From assembly GCF_039542385.1 (NCBI RefSeq), contig NZ_BAABIA010000016.1, positions 1 to 45,907 of the forward strand: 45,907 nt of DNA, read 5' to 3'. Source of the stretch: Prosthecobacter algae. Its GTDB lineage: Bacteria > Verrucomicrobiota > Verrucomicrobiia > Verrucomicrobiales > Verrucomicrobiaceae. The notes under the pieces were generated by a model, which was not told the origin of the DNA, searched no databases, and was given only the letters and a program-made list of their open reading frames with translations. Each line of letters begins with the position of its first letter. The stretch's first letter is position 1. This document shows positions 17,698 to 26,587 of the stretch, one piece after another. The translations under genes and the position numbers were made by a program.

Positions 17698-19287
17698 ATG
17701 ATCACTGGCCACCAACTCATCGCCGGACGCGAGGCTCCTTGCGACCACGCTCCTTTCCACGCTACCAACCCCAGCACGAGTGAGAAGCTGGAGCCTGCCT
17801 TCTGCGAGGCGACATCGGCCCACGCGGATGAGGCGCTGCGCGCTGCCGATGGGGCCTTTGATGCGCTGCGGGCGGCCACGCCGGAGACGCGGGCGCTGCT
17901 GCTGGAGGCCATCGCGGATGAAATCCTGGCGCTGGGCGAGCCGCTGCTGGAGCGCGCCCATGCGGAGACGGGCCTGCCAATGGCACGCCTGACGGGTGAA
18001 CGCGGCCGCGCGATGAACCAGTGCAAGATGTTCGCTGCGCTGATTCGCGAGGGATCGTGGGCGGAGGCCAGCATCGACCGCGCGCAGCCAGATCGCCAGC
18101 CTTTGGCCAAGCCGGATGTGCGGCGTGTGCTGCTGCCGGTAGGCCCCATCGTGGTCTTTGGCGCGAGCAATTTCCCCTTTGCCATCGGCGTGGTGGGCAC
18201 GGACACGGTCTCGGCCCTGGCCGCTGGCTGCCCGGTGGTGGTGAAGGCGCACCCGGCGCACCCAGGCACCTGCGAGCTCCTGGGCCGCGCGGTGGTGAAG
18301 GCCCTGCGCAAGACGGGGCTGCCTGATGCCGCCTTCTCCCTGCTGCAAGGGCGCGGGACGGACATCGGCACGGAGCTGGTGAAGCATCCGCTGACGCAGG
18401 CCGTGGCCTTCACGGGCTCCCTGCGCGGTGGCCGGGCGCTGATGGATGTGGCGGCTGCCCGCCCGCACCCGATCCCTTTCTACGGCGAGATGGGCTCCAT
18501 CAATCCGGTCTTCCTGCTGCCAGGGGCGCTGAAAGAGCGCGGCGCGAAAATCGCCGAGGCCTACGTGGGCTCCGTGACGATGGGCGTGGGCCAGTTCTGC
18601 ACGAACCCGGCCATCGTGCTGGGTCTGCAAGGTGCGGAGCTAACCAACTTTGTGGAAAACGCGGGCGAGTTCGCCGCCAAGGTGCCGCCCCAGTCCATGC
18701 TGCATCGCGGCATCTGCGAAAGCTACGATGCGGGCACGGCGGTGTGGTCCACCATCAACGGCCTGCAACTGGCCGGTGAATCCGCCACCCCGGCGGACCC
18801 TGAGGCGACCCAGGCCGCGTGCCGCATCTACACGACGACGCTGCAGGTGCTGGAGTCGCATGAGGAGCTGCGCCGGGAAGTCTTCGGCCCCTGCTCCATC
18901 ATCACCCAGTGCCCGACGCTGGAAGATCTGCTGGCCTTTGCCCGCAATCTGGAAGGCCAGCTCACGGCGGCCATCCACGGCACAGAGGAGGACCTGCGCG
19001 AGTACGCCCCGCTGATCCGCGTGCTGGAGCGCAAGGTGGGCCGCATCATCTTCAACGGCTTCGGCACCGGCATCGAGCCCTGCCCCTCCATGCACCACGG
19101 CGGCCCGTATCCGGCAGCTAGCCACAGCTTCTACACCAGCATCGGCACCGGCAGCATCTACCGCTTTGTGCGGCCTGTGTGCTACCAGGGCTTCCCCGAT
19201 GACTGCCTGCCTGAGGCGCTGCAAAACGCGAACCCCACGAAGGCCCTGCGCCTGGTGGATGGTGGCTACTCACGCGAGGCGGTGTAA
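17698..19287 (+). CDS. Aldehyde dehydrogenase, alpha-ketoglutarate semialdehyde (2,5-dioxopentanoate) type
   Basis: 529 aa. Oxidises 2,5-dioxopentanoate to 2-oxoglutarate with NAD(P)+ at the end of non-phosphorylating pentose and hexarate pathways. Family features: VFGASNFPFAIGVVG cofactor segment, catalytic Glu264 in FYGEMGSINP, catalytic Cys301 in GVGQFCTNP, and the C-terminal substrate segment FNGFGTGIEPCPSMHHGGPYPA. The length and the EMGSINP plus GVGQFCTNP signatures place it in the KGSADH subgroup rather than the general ALDH family. Starts at the ATG giving MITGHQLIAGR; the leader is pyrimidine-rich with no Shine-Dalgarno. It follows the FAH-family gene after a 529-bp repeat-filled gap, so co-transcription is uncertain. 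Confidence 0.9.
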   Translation: MITGHQLIAGREAPCDHAPFHATNPSTSEKLEPAFCEATSAHADEALRAADGAFDALRAATPETRALLLEAIADEILALGEPLLERAHAETGLPMARLTGERGRAMNQCKMFAALIREGSWAEASIDRAQPDRQPLAKPDVRRVLLPVGPIVVFGASNFPFAIGVVGTDTVSALAAGCPVVVKAHPAHPGTCELLGRAVVKALRKTGLPDAAFSLLQGRGTDIGTELVKHPLTQAVAFTGSLRGGRALMDVAAARPHPIPFYGEMGSINPVFLLPGALKERGAKIAEAYVGSVTMGVGQFCTNPAIVLGLQGAELTNFVENAGEFAAKVPPQSMLHRGICESYDAGTAVWSTINGLQLAGESATPADPEATQAACRIYTTTLQVLESHEELRREVFGPCSIITQCPTLEDLLAFARNLEGQLTAAIHGTEEDLREYAPLIRVLERKVGRIIFNGFGTGIEPCPSMHHGGPYPAASHSFYTSIGTGSIYRFVRPVCYQGFPDDCLPEALQNANPTKALRLVDGGYSREAV

Positions 19288-19360
19288 GGCGGCCCAGAGT
19301 GACTGTGAGACGCAGGCGGTGGGCGTGAAAGCGCGCCCTGGCCTGCGTTTTTTTGTGGGG

Positions 19361-20036
19361 AATTTTCAACCACGGAAGGGGCGGAAAACACGGAAGGTGG
19401 GGATCACGGGGAAGACCTCAAGGAGCGGGACTTGCCAAGTCCCGTGGTTTGGAGGGGTTTGGGGCGGACGGGGATCGGGGGTGGAATGGGGGCTGTTTTT
19501 ACAGGATTAACATGATTTCAGGATTAACAAGATGTGTGGCAAGGGGGCGGATGGGGGCGGATAAGTTCGGTCTGTTGGTGTTTAGCCTTTAGGCGATCTG
19601 GAGAAGGTCCGGCAGGTCATTGAGTCGCCTAAAGGCTAGACACCCGCAGAGCTGGCGAGAGCGGAGGGGTAGGCGGACCCAGAGTTTGACCCCAAGGAGG
19701 GGGACTTGCCAAGTCCCGGGGCGAAGCCACATCGCAGGCGCAAAGCGTCCTGGAGTGCGCCAGTCCTCTGGCGCTTTTGAAAAGCTCACTCGCCCTCGTC
19801 CGCCATGGAGCGCGGGCGTCCCGCCTGCTGTTTCACGCGTCTCGCGGGAAACGGTTCTCCCGCCCCGCAGCCCCCATGCCTGGTACCCAGCAGCAGCCAC
19901 CTCGGTTCACGGTCTTCGGCGGGACGCCGAACACAGCACGCGAGACGCGTGCGCTCCATCTAAAAACCCCCGTCCGCCCCCTAACCACGGGACTTGGCAA
20001 GTCCCGCTCCTTGGGAGCTTCATGGAAGCTCGGGGA
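19361..20036 (+). repeat. Composite repeat region 3
   Basis: Plus-strand order: B (19361-19410), C (19427-19443), A (19497-19537), D copy 2, C (19701-19717), hairpin E inverted (19757-19774), F inverted (about 19803-19965), C (19989-20005). The B-C-A-D order repeats that of region 1. No gene found; open frames crossing F are conserved only because the repeat is conserved. Confidence 0.85.
19572..19649 (+). repeat. Inverted-repeat element D, copy 2
   Basis: 78 bp, same arms as copy 1 and spacer TCTGGAGAAGGTCCGGCAGG in the same plus-strand orientation. Left flank TTCGGTCTGTTGG, right flank CCGCAGAGCTGGCGAGAG. Confidence 0.88.
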
Positions 20037-20037
20037 C

Positions 20038-20841
20038 TTACTGCGGGTCCGTGGATTTTTGGGGATCCAGGTGAGCGGGCAAGGCTGGGAGAGTCGTCTG
20101 GGCCGGGGCAGGTCCTTTGGGAGGTAATTTCAGGCTTCCAGGATCGGTGTCAGAATCGGTGCCGGGGAGACGGACGTTGAGAACCTTTAGCCCGGATGGG
20201 GCCAATTTTTGGTAGAAGTCCAACCTGAAGGCGGGCAGATGCATGAACCCTTCCATTTCACGAAGCTTGGTGACTTCAACCGAGCCATCGTTGAAGCCGA
20301 TGATGACCTGGCCTCCGGAGCTGGTGCGGGCGGGCACGGGTTTGCCGTCTGCACCCACCAGCCAGCGTGGGGGCCAGGCGGTATCCACGGGGTTTTCAAA
20401 GACGAGTGGAAAGCTCGCTAGGGATGCTGTTTGGCTGAGGCCGGCGGTCATCGCCCAGTTGTTTTCTCCGGCGGTCAGAGCCTCCTTGTAATCAGGGCTG
20501 ACGCCGATGTTTTTGTCCGGCATGAAACGAGAGCCGTAACCACCGAAAATGGACTCATCAATGGACGGATTTTGGCGGATGATTTCGCGAAAGACTTTGT
20601 TGGATGTCAGTGAGGTAAGATCATTTCCATGGTCAGGGTAATAGCCTCTGTGCTCGGCCGCAAAAGCCTGAAGCAACGTGGTGATTTCCCTGGCATTTTT
20701 CATGTTTTTGACCTGATAGGCCTGGGCGGGATAGTAGCCCAATTGAGGAATCAAATAGAGGGCCAGCAGAAGGATGGTGATGATCACCACCATCCAGATC
20801 AGGCCGCCCCAGAGTTTATTGGGGTTTGCGGGTTCGTTCAT
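20038..20841 (-). CDS. Membrane-anchored pseudopilin-like protein without prepilin leader
   Basis: 267 aa, function unknown. One N-terminal membrane helix (about 12-32) is followed by KNMKNAREITTLLQAFAAEHRGYYP, which resembles the region after the helix in type II pseudopilins. The C-terminal section has WLVGADGKPV and GGQVIIGFNDGSVEV, typical of the pilin-like H-X9-DG proteins common in Planctomycetes/Verrucomicrobia. The GF-x-x-x-E cleavage motif is absent, so it would stay anchored or is a degraded relative. The C-terminal 45 residues are Pro-rich. It is alone between two repeat regions. Its codon use looks more relaxed (less GC at third positions) than that of the neighbours. Confidence 0.78.
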   Translation of the reverse strand: MNEPANPNKLWGGLIWMVVIITILLLALYLIPQLGYYPAQAYQVKNMKNAREITTLLQAFAAEHRGYYPDHGNDLTSLTSNKVFREIIRQNPSIDESIFGGYGSRFMPDKNIGVSPDYKEALTAGENNWAMTAGLSQTASLASFPLVFENPVDTAWPPRWLVGADGKPVPARTSSGGQVIIGFNDGSVEVTKLREMEGFMHLPAFRLDFYQKLAPSGLKVLNVRLPGTDSDTDPGSLKLPPKGPAPAQTTLPALPAHLDPQKSTDPQ

Positions 20842-20927
20842 GGGATGATTTCAACAATAAGGGGCTGTGGAAGCAAGGGAAAAGGGGCGGGAGCGGCGAG
20901 ATGATGGACAGGTTTGAATAAGGGTGA

Positions 20928-21423
20928 AACCCAAGGAGCGGGACTTGCCAAGTCCCGTGGTTTGGGGGGCTTGGGGCGGACGAGGATCGGTGGTGGAATG
21001 GGGGGCTGTTTTTACAGGATTAACATGATGGCAGGATTAACAAGATGTGTGGCAAGGGGTGGACGGGGGTTTTTTAGATGGAGCGCACGCGTCTCGCGTG
21101 CTGTCTTCGGCGTCCCGCCGAAGACCGTGAACCGAGGTGGCTACTGCTGGGTACCAGGCATGGGGGCTGCGGGGCGGGAGAACGGTTTCCCGCGAGACGC
21201 GTGAAACAGCAGGCGGGACGCCCGCGCTCCATGGCGAACGAGGCCGGGTGAGAGCTTTTCAAAAGCGCCAGAGAACTGGCGCAGTCCAGGACGCTTTGCG
21301 GCTTCTTGACTGCCTTGACCCCTTGACCCCTTGACCCCTTGACCTCCGCACTGAGCACTTTCTTCCCCCGCCCCTCCCTTTCTGCTTTCCCATTTCCTCT
21401 TTCTGCTTTTCTCCCCTCCCTCC
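20928..21423 (+). repeat. Composite repeat region 4, directly behind the subunit-3 stop codon
   Basis: Order: C (20940-20956), A (21010-21050), F (about 21077-21240), hairpin E (21265-21282), an 8-bp minisatellite (21315-21346), a GCACTGAGCACT box, then a pyrimidine tract (TTTCTGCTTTCCCATTTCC and on) up to the stop codon of the minus-strand gene at 21424. F is about 90% identical to the copy at 13349. Confidence 0.85.
21315..21346 (+). repeat. Minisatellite, 8-bp unit TTGACCCC, 4 copies
   Basis: Same position in the composite element as the 7-bp array at 13586, but with an 8-bp unit. The last copy is TTGACCTC. Confidence 0.9.
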
Positions 21424-22068
21424 TCACGCCACTTCTTGCAGGCCGTACTTCTCGATGATGTCCTGGGGGACGCCGGGATAGGGGCCGCCGAGGCTGATGT
21501 TGCCGATGTAGCCGAGGCCTTTCCAGGTGGCGCTGTGGGTGTAGTAGCCGCCGAGGCAGAGCTGGCGGAAGGTCGTGAAGAAGGCGGCGCCGATGCGGTG
21601 CTCGGGCTTGGGTTTTTCGAGGCCGCAGATGTCATCGACGATGGCGGACTGCTGATCGGCGGTGAGTTCCTCGAAGGGTTTGGCGTGGCGTTTGAAGCAC
21701 TCGGTATTCAGCCAGGCGAGGCCACCACGGATGACTTCGCCGTCTTCGCGCTGCCTTTCATAGGGGGCGCTGATCCATTCATTGAGAAAGGCGGGCACGC
21801 CCACTTCGCTGGCGGCGGGGCCGTGTTCGTCCTTGGGCAGGATGAGATCGGCCAGGGCGGTGGTGGTCTTCAGCTCGGCCTCAGTCATCAGCTTGTCCCA
21901 GGGACCGGACAGGGCCTTGGAGAAGTCGGGATCGTGCAGGGTGTAACGCTGAGGGTAGGCTGGTGGCGCGGGTTCGGTTTCGCCAGGGGCGGCCTTCAGC
22001 GCGATGGGGGCCGCAACGGTGCCAGCGAGCCATTTCAGGGCGTGGCGACGGGAAAGGTTTTCAGACAT
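21424..22068 (-). CDS. Gluconate 2-dehydrogenase subunit 3 family protein
   Basis: 214 aa. Small partner subunit of membrane-bound FAD (GMC) sugar dehydrogenases. N-terminal twin-arginine-type signal (SRRHALKWLAG with Arg7-Arg8, then a hydrophobic stretch and Ala-rich cleavage region) indicates Tat export, carrying the folded flavoprotein partner. The middle has the family segment LTTALADLILPKDEHGPAASEVGVPAF-like and the C-terminus GYYTHSATWKGLGYIG. It lies 19 bp behind the GMC gene. The start at 22068 is chosen for the Tat signal; an in-frame ATG at 22095 overlaps the GMC gene's end by 8 bp and would add 9 residues. Confidence 0.9.
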   Translation of the reverse strand: MSENLSRRHALKWLAGTVAAPIALKAAPGETEPAPPAYPQRYTLHDPDFSKALSGPWDKLMTEAELKTTTALADLILPKDEHGPAASEVGVPAFLNEWISAPYERQREDGEVIRGGLAWLNTECFKRHAKPFEELTADQQSAIVDDICGLEKPKPEHRIGAAFFTTFRQLCLGGYYTHSATWKGLGYIGNISLGGPYPGVPQDIIEKYGLQEVA

Positions 22069-22087
22069 AACAGAAAGTGTGTTTGGA

Positions 22088-23866
22088 TTAAACATTGCCG
22101 GCCTTCATCTCGCCCATGAGCCATTCGCAGGATCGCCAGGCGAGGGCCATGATGGTGAGGGTGGGGTTTTTGTCGGGGTTGCTGGGGAGGACGGATCCAT
22201 CCATGAGGAAGAGGTTTTTCACGTCCCAGGTCTGGCAATATTGGTTAGTCACGGAGTCGCCGGCCTTGGCTCCCATGCGGGCGGTGCCCACCTCGTGGAT
22301 GATTTCGCCGGGGCGCTGGATGGCCTCGCGACCACTCTTCGGGCTGGCCTTGCCGCCCATGCCTTCGATGAGTTCGGCAAAGGTCTGCTGCATGTGCTCG
22401 GCCTGTTTGATTTCGTGGTCGCTCCACTTCCAGTGGAAACGCAGTACGGGGATGCCCCATTGATCCACCACCTGGGGATCCAGCTCGGTGTAGCAATCCT
22501 TGTTAGGCACCATCTCACCCCGGCCGCTGAAGCTGAAGCTGGCGCCATAGTAACGTTTGGCCTCCTCCTTCAGCTTGCTGCCATAGATGCCGGGGCTGGT
22601 CTGATCCAGACGGCTAAAGCTGCTCATCTGCGGCATGCGGCGGCCACCGCCCATCTCGATGTGGTAACCGCGGGCAAAGCCGAGCTTGGAGTGCTCATTG
22701 ACGAGCCACCACGGGGAGTACACGTGCAGGCCCCCGGCACCGTCTTCATTGAGGATGGGCGAATTTTCCAAGGCGGGGATGTGGGCGCCGAGATTGGTGC
22801 CGACGCTGTCCATGAGGTTTTTTCCCACCTGACCGCTGGAGTTGGCGAGGCCGGCCTTGTCCTGCGATTTGGAGTTCAGCAAGATGCGTGAGGTCTCGCA
22901 GGTACTGGCGGCGAGGATGACGATGCGGGCCTTCACCACGGCATCGCGGCGGGTCTTTTTGTCGATGTAATGGACACCGGCGGCCTTGCCATTTTCCATG
23001 ATGACCTCGCGCACCATGGCATCGGTGATGATGTCCAGATTGCCCGTGGCGAGGGCGGGCGGGAGGAGGACGGTGGTGCTTTGAAAATTCGCACGGATGC
23101 TGCAGCCGCGGATGCAGTCGGTGGCCCAGAAACAAGGGGCGCGTAGCATCATGTCCTTGCCGATGATCTCCTGGGCCTTGGGGTTGCCGGGGAAGAGCTG
23201 GGCGGGGAGGTTTTTCCAGTCGAGCGGCTGGCTGAGCACGGCGCGGTGGGCGGCGACGATGGGGACGCCGCTTTGTTTGCCGGACTTCTTGGCCATGAGC
23301 TCGCCGAGCCGTGGCTTGGGCGGTGGCAGGAGGACGCCGGGGGATGAATTCGGCGCATTGGCGATGCCGTCGTTTTCGCCATAGACGCCGATGAGCTGCT
23401 CCACGCGATCATACCAGGGGGAGATGTCGCCGTAGCTGAGGGGCCAGTCCACGCCGAGGCCATCGCGGGATTTCGGGATGAAGTCGAACTCGCCAAACCG
23501 CAGGGAGATGCGGCCCCAGTGGTTGGTGCGGCCGCCGAGCATGCGTGCGCGCCACCACCAGAAGTCGCCCTCGGTGCCGGCCTTGTTCGTGTAGGGCTCG
23601 CCAGGCACCTGCCAGCCGCCATCGATGGTGGCATCGTAATGGCCAAAGGGGCGCACGGGGGTGCGGTCGCCACGCAGAGGGGCCATCTCGGGCGTGTTAA
23701 ACATGGGGGTCTCGGTGGCGGGCTCGTAGTTCCGCCCGGCCTCGACCATGAGGACCTTCACGCCGCTGAGGGCGAGGATCATCGCCGCCATGCCGCCACC
23801 CGCGCCGGAGCCGACGACGATGACATCATATTGCGGTTGGGTTTTGCGATCTGTGAGCAAGGGCAT
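22088..23866 (-). CDS. GMC-family FAD-dependent oxidoreductase (gluconate/sugar dehydrogenase large subunit type)
   Basis: 592 aa. N-terminal FAD-binding GSGAGGG (residues 19-25) with VLMVEAGR; C-terminal GMC signatures include HEVGTARMG and NPTLTIMALAWRSCEWL. No own signal peptide; export would be with the Tat-bearing subunit 3 encoded next (gap 19 bp). The pair oxidises an alcohol or aldose/aldonate and passes electrons to the respiratory chain, usually through a cytochrome subunit not seen here. The substrate is unknown; the sugar-acid context suggests a sugar or gluconate-like compound. A rare-codon word, CCTAAC, lies at VPNK. Confidence 0.92.
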   Translation of the reverse strand: MPLLTDRKTQPQYDVIVVGSGAGGGMAAMILALSGVKVLMVEAGRNYEPATETPMFNTPEMAPLRGDRTPVRPFGHYDATIDGGWQVPGEPYTNKAGTEGDFWWWRARMLGGRTNHWGRISLRFGEFDFIPKSRDGLGVDWPLSYGDISPWYDRVEQLIGVYGENDGIANAPNSSPGVLLPPPKPRLGELMAKKSGKQSGVPIVAAHRAVLSQPLDWKNLPAQLFPGNPKAQEIIGKDMMLRAPCFWATDCIRGCSIRANFQSTTVLLPPALATGNLDIITDAMVREVIMENGKAAGVHYIDKKTRRDAVVKARIVILAASTCETSRILLNSKSQDKAGLANSSGQVGKNLMDSVGTNLGAHIPALENSPILNEDGAGGLHVYSPWWLVNEHSKLGFARGYHIEMGGGRRMPQMSSFSRLDQTSPGIYGSKLKEEAKRYYGASFSFSGRGEMVPNKDCYTELDPQVVDQWGIPVLRFHWKWSDHEIKQAEHMQQTFAELIEGMGGKASPKSGREAIQRPGEIIHEVGTARMGAKAGDSVTNQYCQTWDVKNLFLMDGSVLPSNPDKNPTLTIMALAWRSCEWLMGEMKAGNV

Positions 23867-23969
23867 GGGTCTTTCCTAGCAAGCCCGAGAGGCAAAGTCT
23901 TGTGCAAACTGATCTCAAGAAGACCGTCGTGAGGGGATGGAAATCCTGGTGGACCTTTAGGCGGGGGCG

Positions 23970-24556
23970 CAGATGAATTTTCAACCACGGAAGATTCGGA
24001 AGACACGGAAGGTGGGGATGACGGGGAGAAGGCCAAGTCCGGTGTTTGGGGAGTGTTGGGGGCGGACGAGGCTTGGCGAATTAGGGCGGGCTTTTTTTCA
24101 CAGGATTAACAAGATGGACAGGATTAACAGGAAGTGTAGCAAGGGTGGTAACGGAGGCTTATGAGCTTTCGAAAGCGCCAGAGGACTGGCGCAGTCCAGG
24201 ACGCTTCGCGGCTGCGGTGTGTCTCCGCCACGGGACTTGGCAAGTCCCGCTCCTTGGGGCTCAAACTATGGCGGCTTACTATTCCGCTCTCGCCAGCTCT
24301 GTTGGTGTCTAGCCTTTAGGCGATCTGGAGAAGGTCCGGCAGGTCATTGAGTCGCCTAAAGGCTACACACCAACAGACCGAACAAACCTGTCTCTTTTAC
24401 ACACTTCCTGTTAATCCTGTTCATCTTGTTAATCCTGTAAAAACAGCTCCATTCCATCGCCGCCCCTCGTCCGCCCTAAACTTCCAAACCACGGGACTTG
24501 GCAAGTCCCGCTCCTTGGGGCCTTGAGGAAGCGCGGGACGCTGGCAGCGACATCAC
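23970..24556 (+). repeat. Composite repeat region 5
   Basis: Plus-strand order: B (23977-24024), A (24097-24137), hairpin E (24175-24192, no minisatellite behind it), C (24232-24248), D copy 3, A inverted (24397-24442), C (24493-24509). The two A copies face each other around D. No gene. Confidence 0.83.
24299..24376 (-). repeat. Inverted-repeat element D, copy 3 (flanks inverted, spacer not)
   Basis: The arms are the same. Flanks are reversed relative to copies 1 and 2 (left CTCTCGCCAGCTCTGTTGG, right CAACAGACCGAAC), yet the spacer still reads TCTGGAGAAGGTCCGGCAGG on the plus strand. Confidence 0.88.
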
Positions 24557-24560
24557 CTCC

Positions 24561-26477
24561 TCACGGTTTCCACACGGCCACGCCCATGTGATAACCGGTA
24601 TAGAGGGGGGAGTCTTTGGAGTAGTAGGCGGTGACGATGTCGCCATTGGCGAGCTGGACGCTGCTGGGGTAACCGCAGTCCCAACTGTGGCTGTGGGCCA
24701 CGCGGATGGGGTCGCTCCAGTTTGCTCCATCATCGCTGCTGAACTTGGCGCGGACGCCGTACTGGCGGGCCACACGGACGCCATAAGTCAGGAGGAGGCG
24801 GCCATCCTGTAGGCGGGTGAGGTGGCCATTAATCTCGTTGCGGCCCGTGACACGCAGGGGGGCCAGCCAGGTGGCACCATCATCCTGGCTCAAGAAGAGG
24901 TCCATGGCCTCCACACGGGCAGCGGCCAGCCAGCGTTTGCCACCGAGGGGGAAAAGATCGGTCTCATTGTGACGTGCGCCGATGATGGACACGGCTTTCC
25001 ACGTGGCACCGTCATCATCGCTGCGGAAGAGCCAGGAGCGGTAGCCTTTGGTCTTCGAGCTTTTCGTGGCATCGACAAACTGGCCGTGATAACAAGAAGT
25101 GTAGAGTGCGCCGTCACGGGCCCAGATGTCGCCAAAGGGGATGTAGTGCGACCAGCCGGCCTCGGGTGCAGGGAAGTTTTCATGCTGGGTCCAGGTGCGG
25201 CCACCATCGGCGGAGCGCAGCACCCAGTTGGAAAGGATGTCATCGCGAAAGGGGGCCTGCTTGGGCCGCTGAGGCTGCTGCACATCGGTCCAGCCGGAGC
25301 AAAGGACGATGAGGTCGCCATTGGCAGCGAGGCCTGCGGCGTGGTTCATGCGGATGGTGTGGGGGACGTGGCGGGTGATGGTGCTGCGCTTTTCCCACGT
25401 CAGCCCGTCCGTGCTGGCCCAGCAGTCAATGTCGCCCTCCATCGTGCCATGGCCGGGCTGGTTGTGCACCACGGCGATGACGGTGCCATCGCGCAGGGTG
25501 GTGAGATTTGGCCAGGCGCAGACATCGCGGATGGCGGCGGCTGTTTTCACCTGGGCGGGTTTCTTTTCCTGATCCGCCGCGCGCCAGTCCTGCAGGCGCT
25601 GCCACTCCAGGCCGGGCTGGTCCACGCGGAACTGCACGAGCTGGCCGTTCTGCATCTCGGTGACGTAGGCGGTGCGGCCATCGGGACCGCCAAAGCAGAT
25701 GTTTGAGGGATTGCTGCCCGGCAGGGTGATCTCCTGCAGGATGTCGCCCTTGGGCGAAAGCTTCACCACGGTGCCCTTGCCATGGCGGGTGATGTAGAGA
25801 TTCCCCTTCACATCCAGGCGCATGCCATCAAAGCCGAAGTCGGGAAACTCCTTGAGCAATCGTTTGTTAGTCAATGAGCCATCCGCCTCGATGCTGAAGG
25901 CCCAGACCTTGCGCTGCACGCTCTCATTCACATACAGCGTCTTGCCATCCGGGCTGACGTCGATGCCGTTCGTCGTGCCCATGTCCGGGGCGACCTTGGT
26001 GAACTTGCCCTCGCGGCTGATGCGCCAGATCTGCCCGGTGCCCGCCTTCCAGTCCGGGTCGCTGGCGTAAAAGCTGCCGTCATCCAGGATGGCGAGGTCA
26101 TTGGGCTGGTTCAGCGTCGGCTCATGGGCCCAGACGATGGTCTCGCCCGTCTGGCGGTTCACCTTCAAAATATTGTGCCCGGTGTAGTCGGCCACGTAGA
26201 GAAAGCCGTCCGGGCCGAGGCGGATGCCATTGGCGGTGCTGCCTGCGGGGAGGTTCACAAACAGGGCCGCCTTCCCCTCCGGTGTGGTTTTTCCCAGGGT
26301 GTGCTCGCCGCCGAATTTCACGCAGTAGATGTGGCCCGCTTCATCGCAGGCGGGGCCTTCGATGCCATCGGTGAACTGGCCTTTTTCCGTCAGCGGGTTG
26401 GCTTGAAATAAAGCCTCCTCCGCAGCGAGAGTGAGGCCAACGAGGGAGGCAAACGCGATGAGAAGGGGGCGAAGCAT
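24561..26477 (-). CDS. SMP-30/gluconolactonase-like and sialidase (BNR) double-propeller fusion, exported
   Basis: 638 aa. Signal peptide MLRPLLIAFASLVGLTLAAEE. Residues about 20-300 are an SMP-30/gluconolactonase-type propeller (DGIEGPACDEAGHIY; GPDGFLYVADYTGHNILKVN; GTTNGIDVSPDGKTLYVNES). Residues about 310-638 are a sialidase-fold propeller with four Asp boxes (SADGGRTW, SDDDGATW, SQDDGATW, SSDDGANW). The first half would hydrolyse aldonolactones or similar esters; the second belongs to the exo-sialidase/neuraminidase-like superfamily, where many members act on other glycans. The start at 26477 is chosen for the signal peptide. Divergent from the sugar-transport genes across 110 bp. Confidence 0.88.
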   Translation of the reverse strand: MLRPLLIAFASLVGLTLAAEEALFQANPLTEKGQFTDGIEGPACDEAGHIYCVKFGGEHTLGKTTPEGKAALFVNLPAGSTANGIRLGPDGFLYVADYTGHNILKVNRQTGETIVWAHEPTLNQPNDLAILDDGSFYASDPDWKAGTGQIWRISREGKFTKVAPDMGTTNGIDVSPDGKTLYVNESVQRKVWAFSIEADGSLTNKRLLKEFPDFGFDGMRLDVKGNLYITRHGKGTVVKLSPKGDILQEITLPGSNPSNICFGGPDGRTAYVTEMQNGQLVQFRVDQPGLEWQRLQDWRAADQEKKPAQVKTAAAIRDVCAWPNLTTLRDGTVIAVVHNQPGHGTMEGDIDCWASTDGLTWEKRSTITRHVPHTIRMNHAAGLAANGDLIVLCSGWTDVQQPQRPKQAPFRDDILSNWVLRSADGGRTWTQHENFPAPEAGWSHYIPFGDIWARDGALYTSCYHGQFVDATKSSKTKGYRSWLFRSDDDGATWKAVSIIGARHNETDLFPLGGKRWLAAARVEAMDLFLSQDDGATWLAPLRVTGRNEINGHLTRLQDGRLLLTYGVRVARQYGVRAKFSSDDGANWSDPIRVAHSHSWDCGYPSSVQLANGDIVTAYYSKDSPLYTGYHMGVAVWKP

Positions 26478-26587
26478 GACGGGATAAACCAACGCCACAA
26501 AGATGAGGGTTTCTCTCACTCCATGATTGTCATTTTCAGACGGACCCTTCAGCATCGGCATTAACCCCCATCCCACCGACCCCACGC

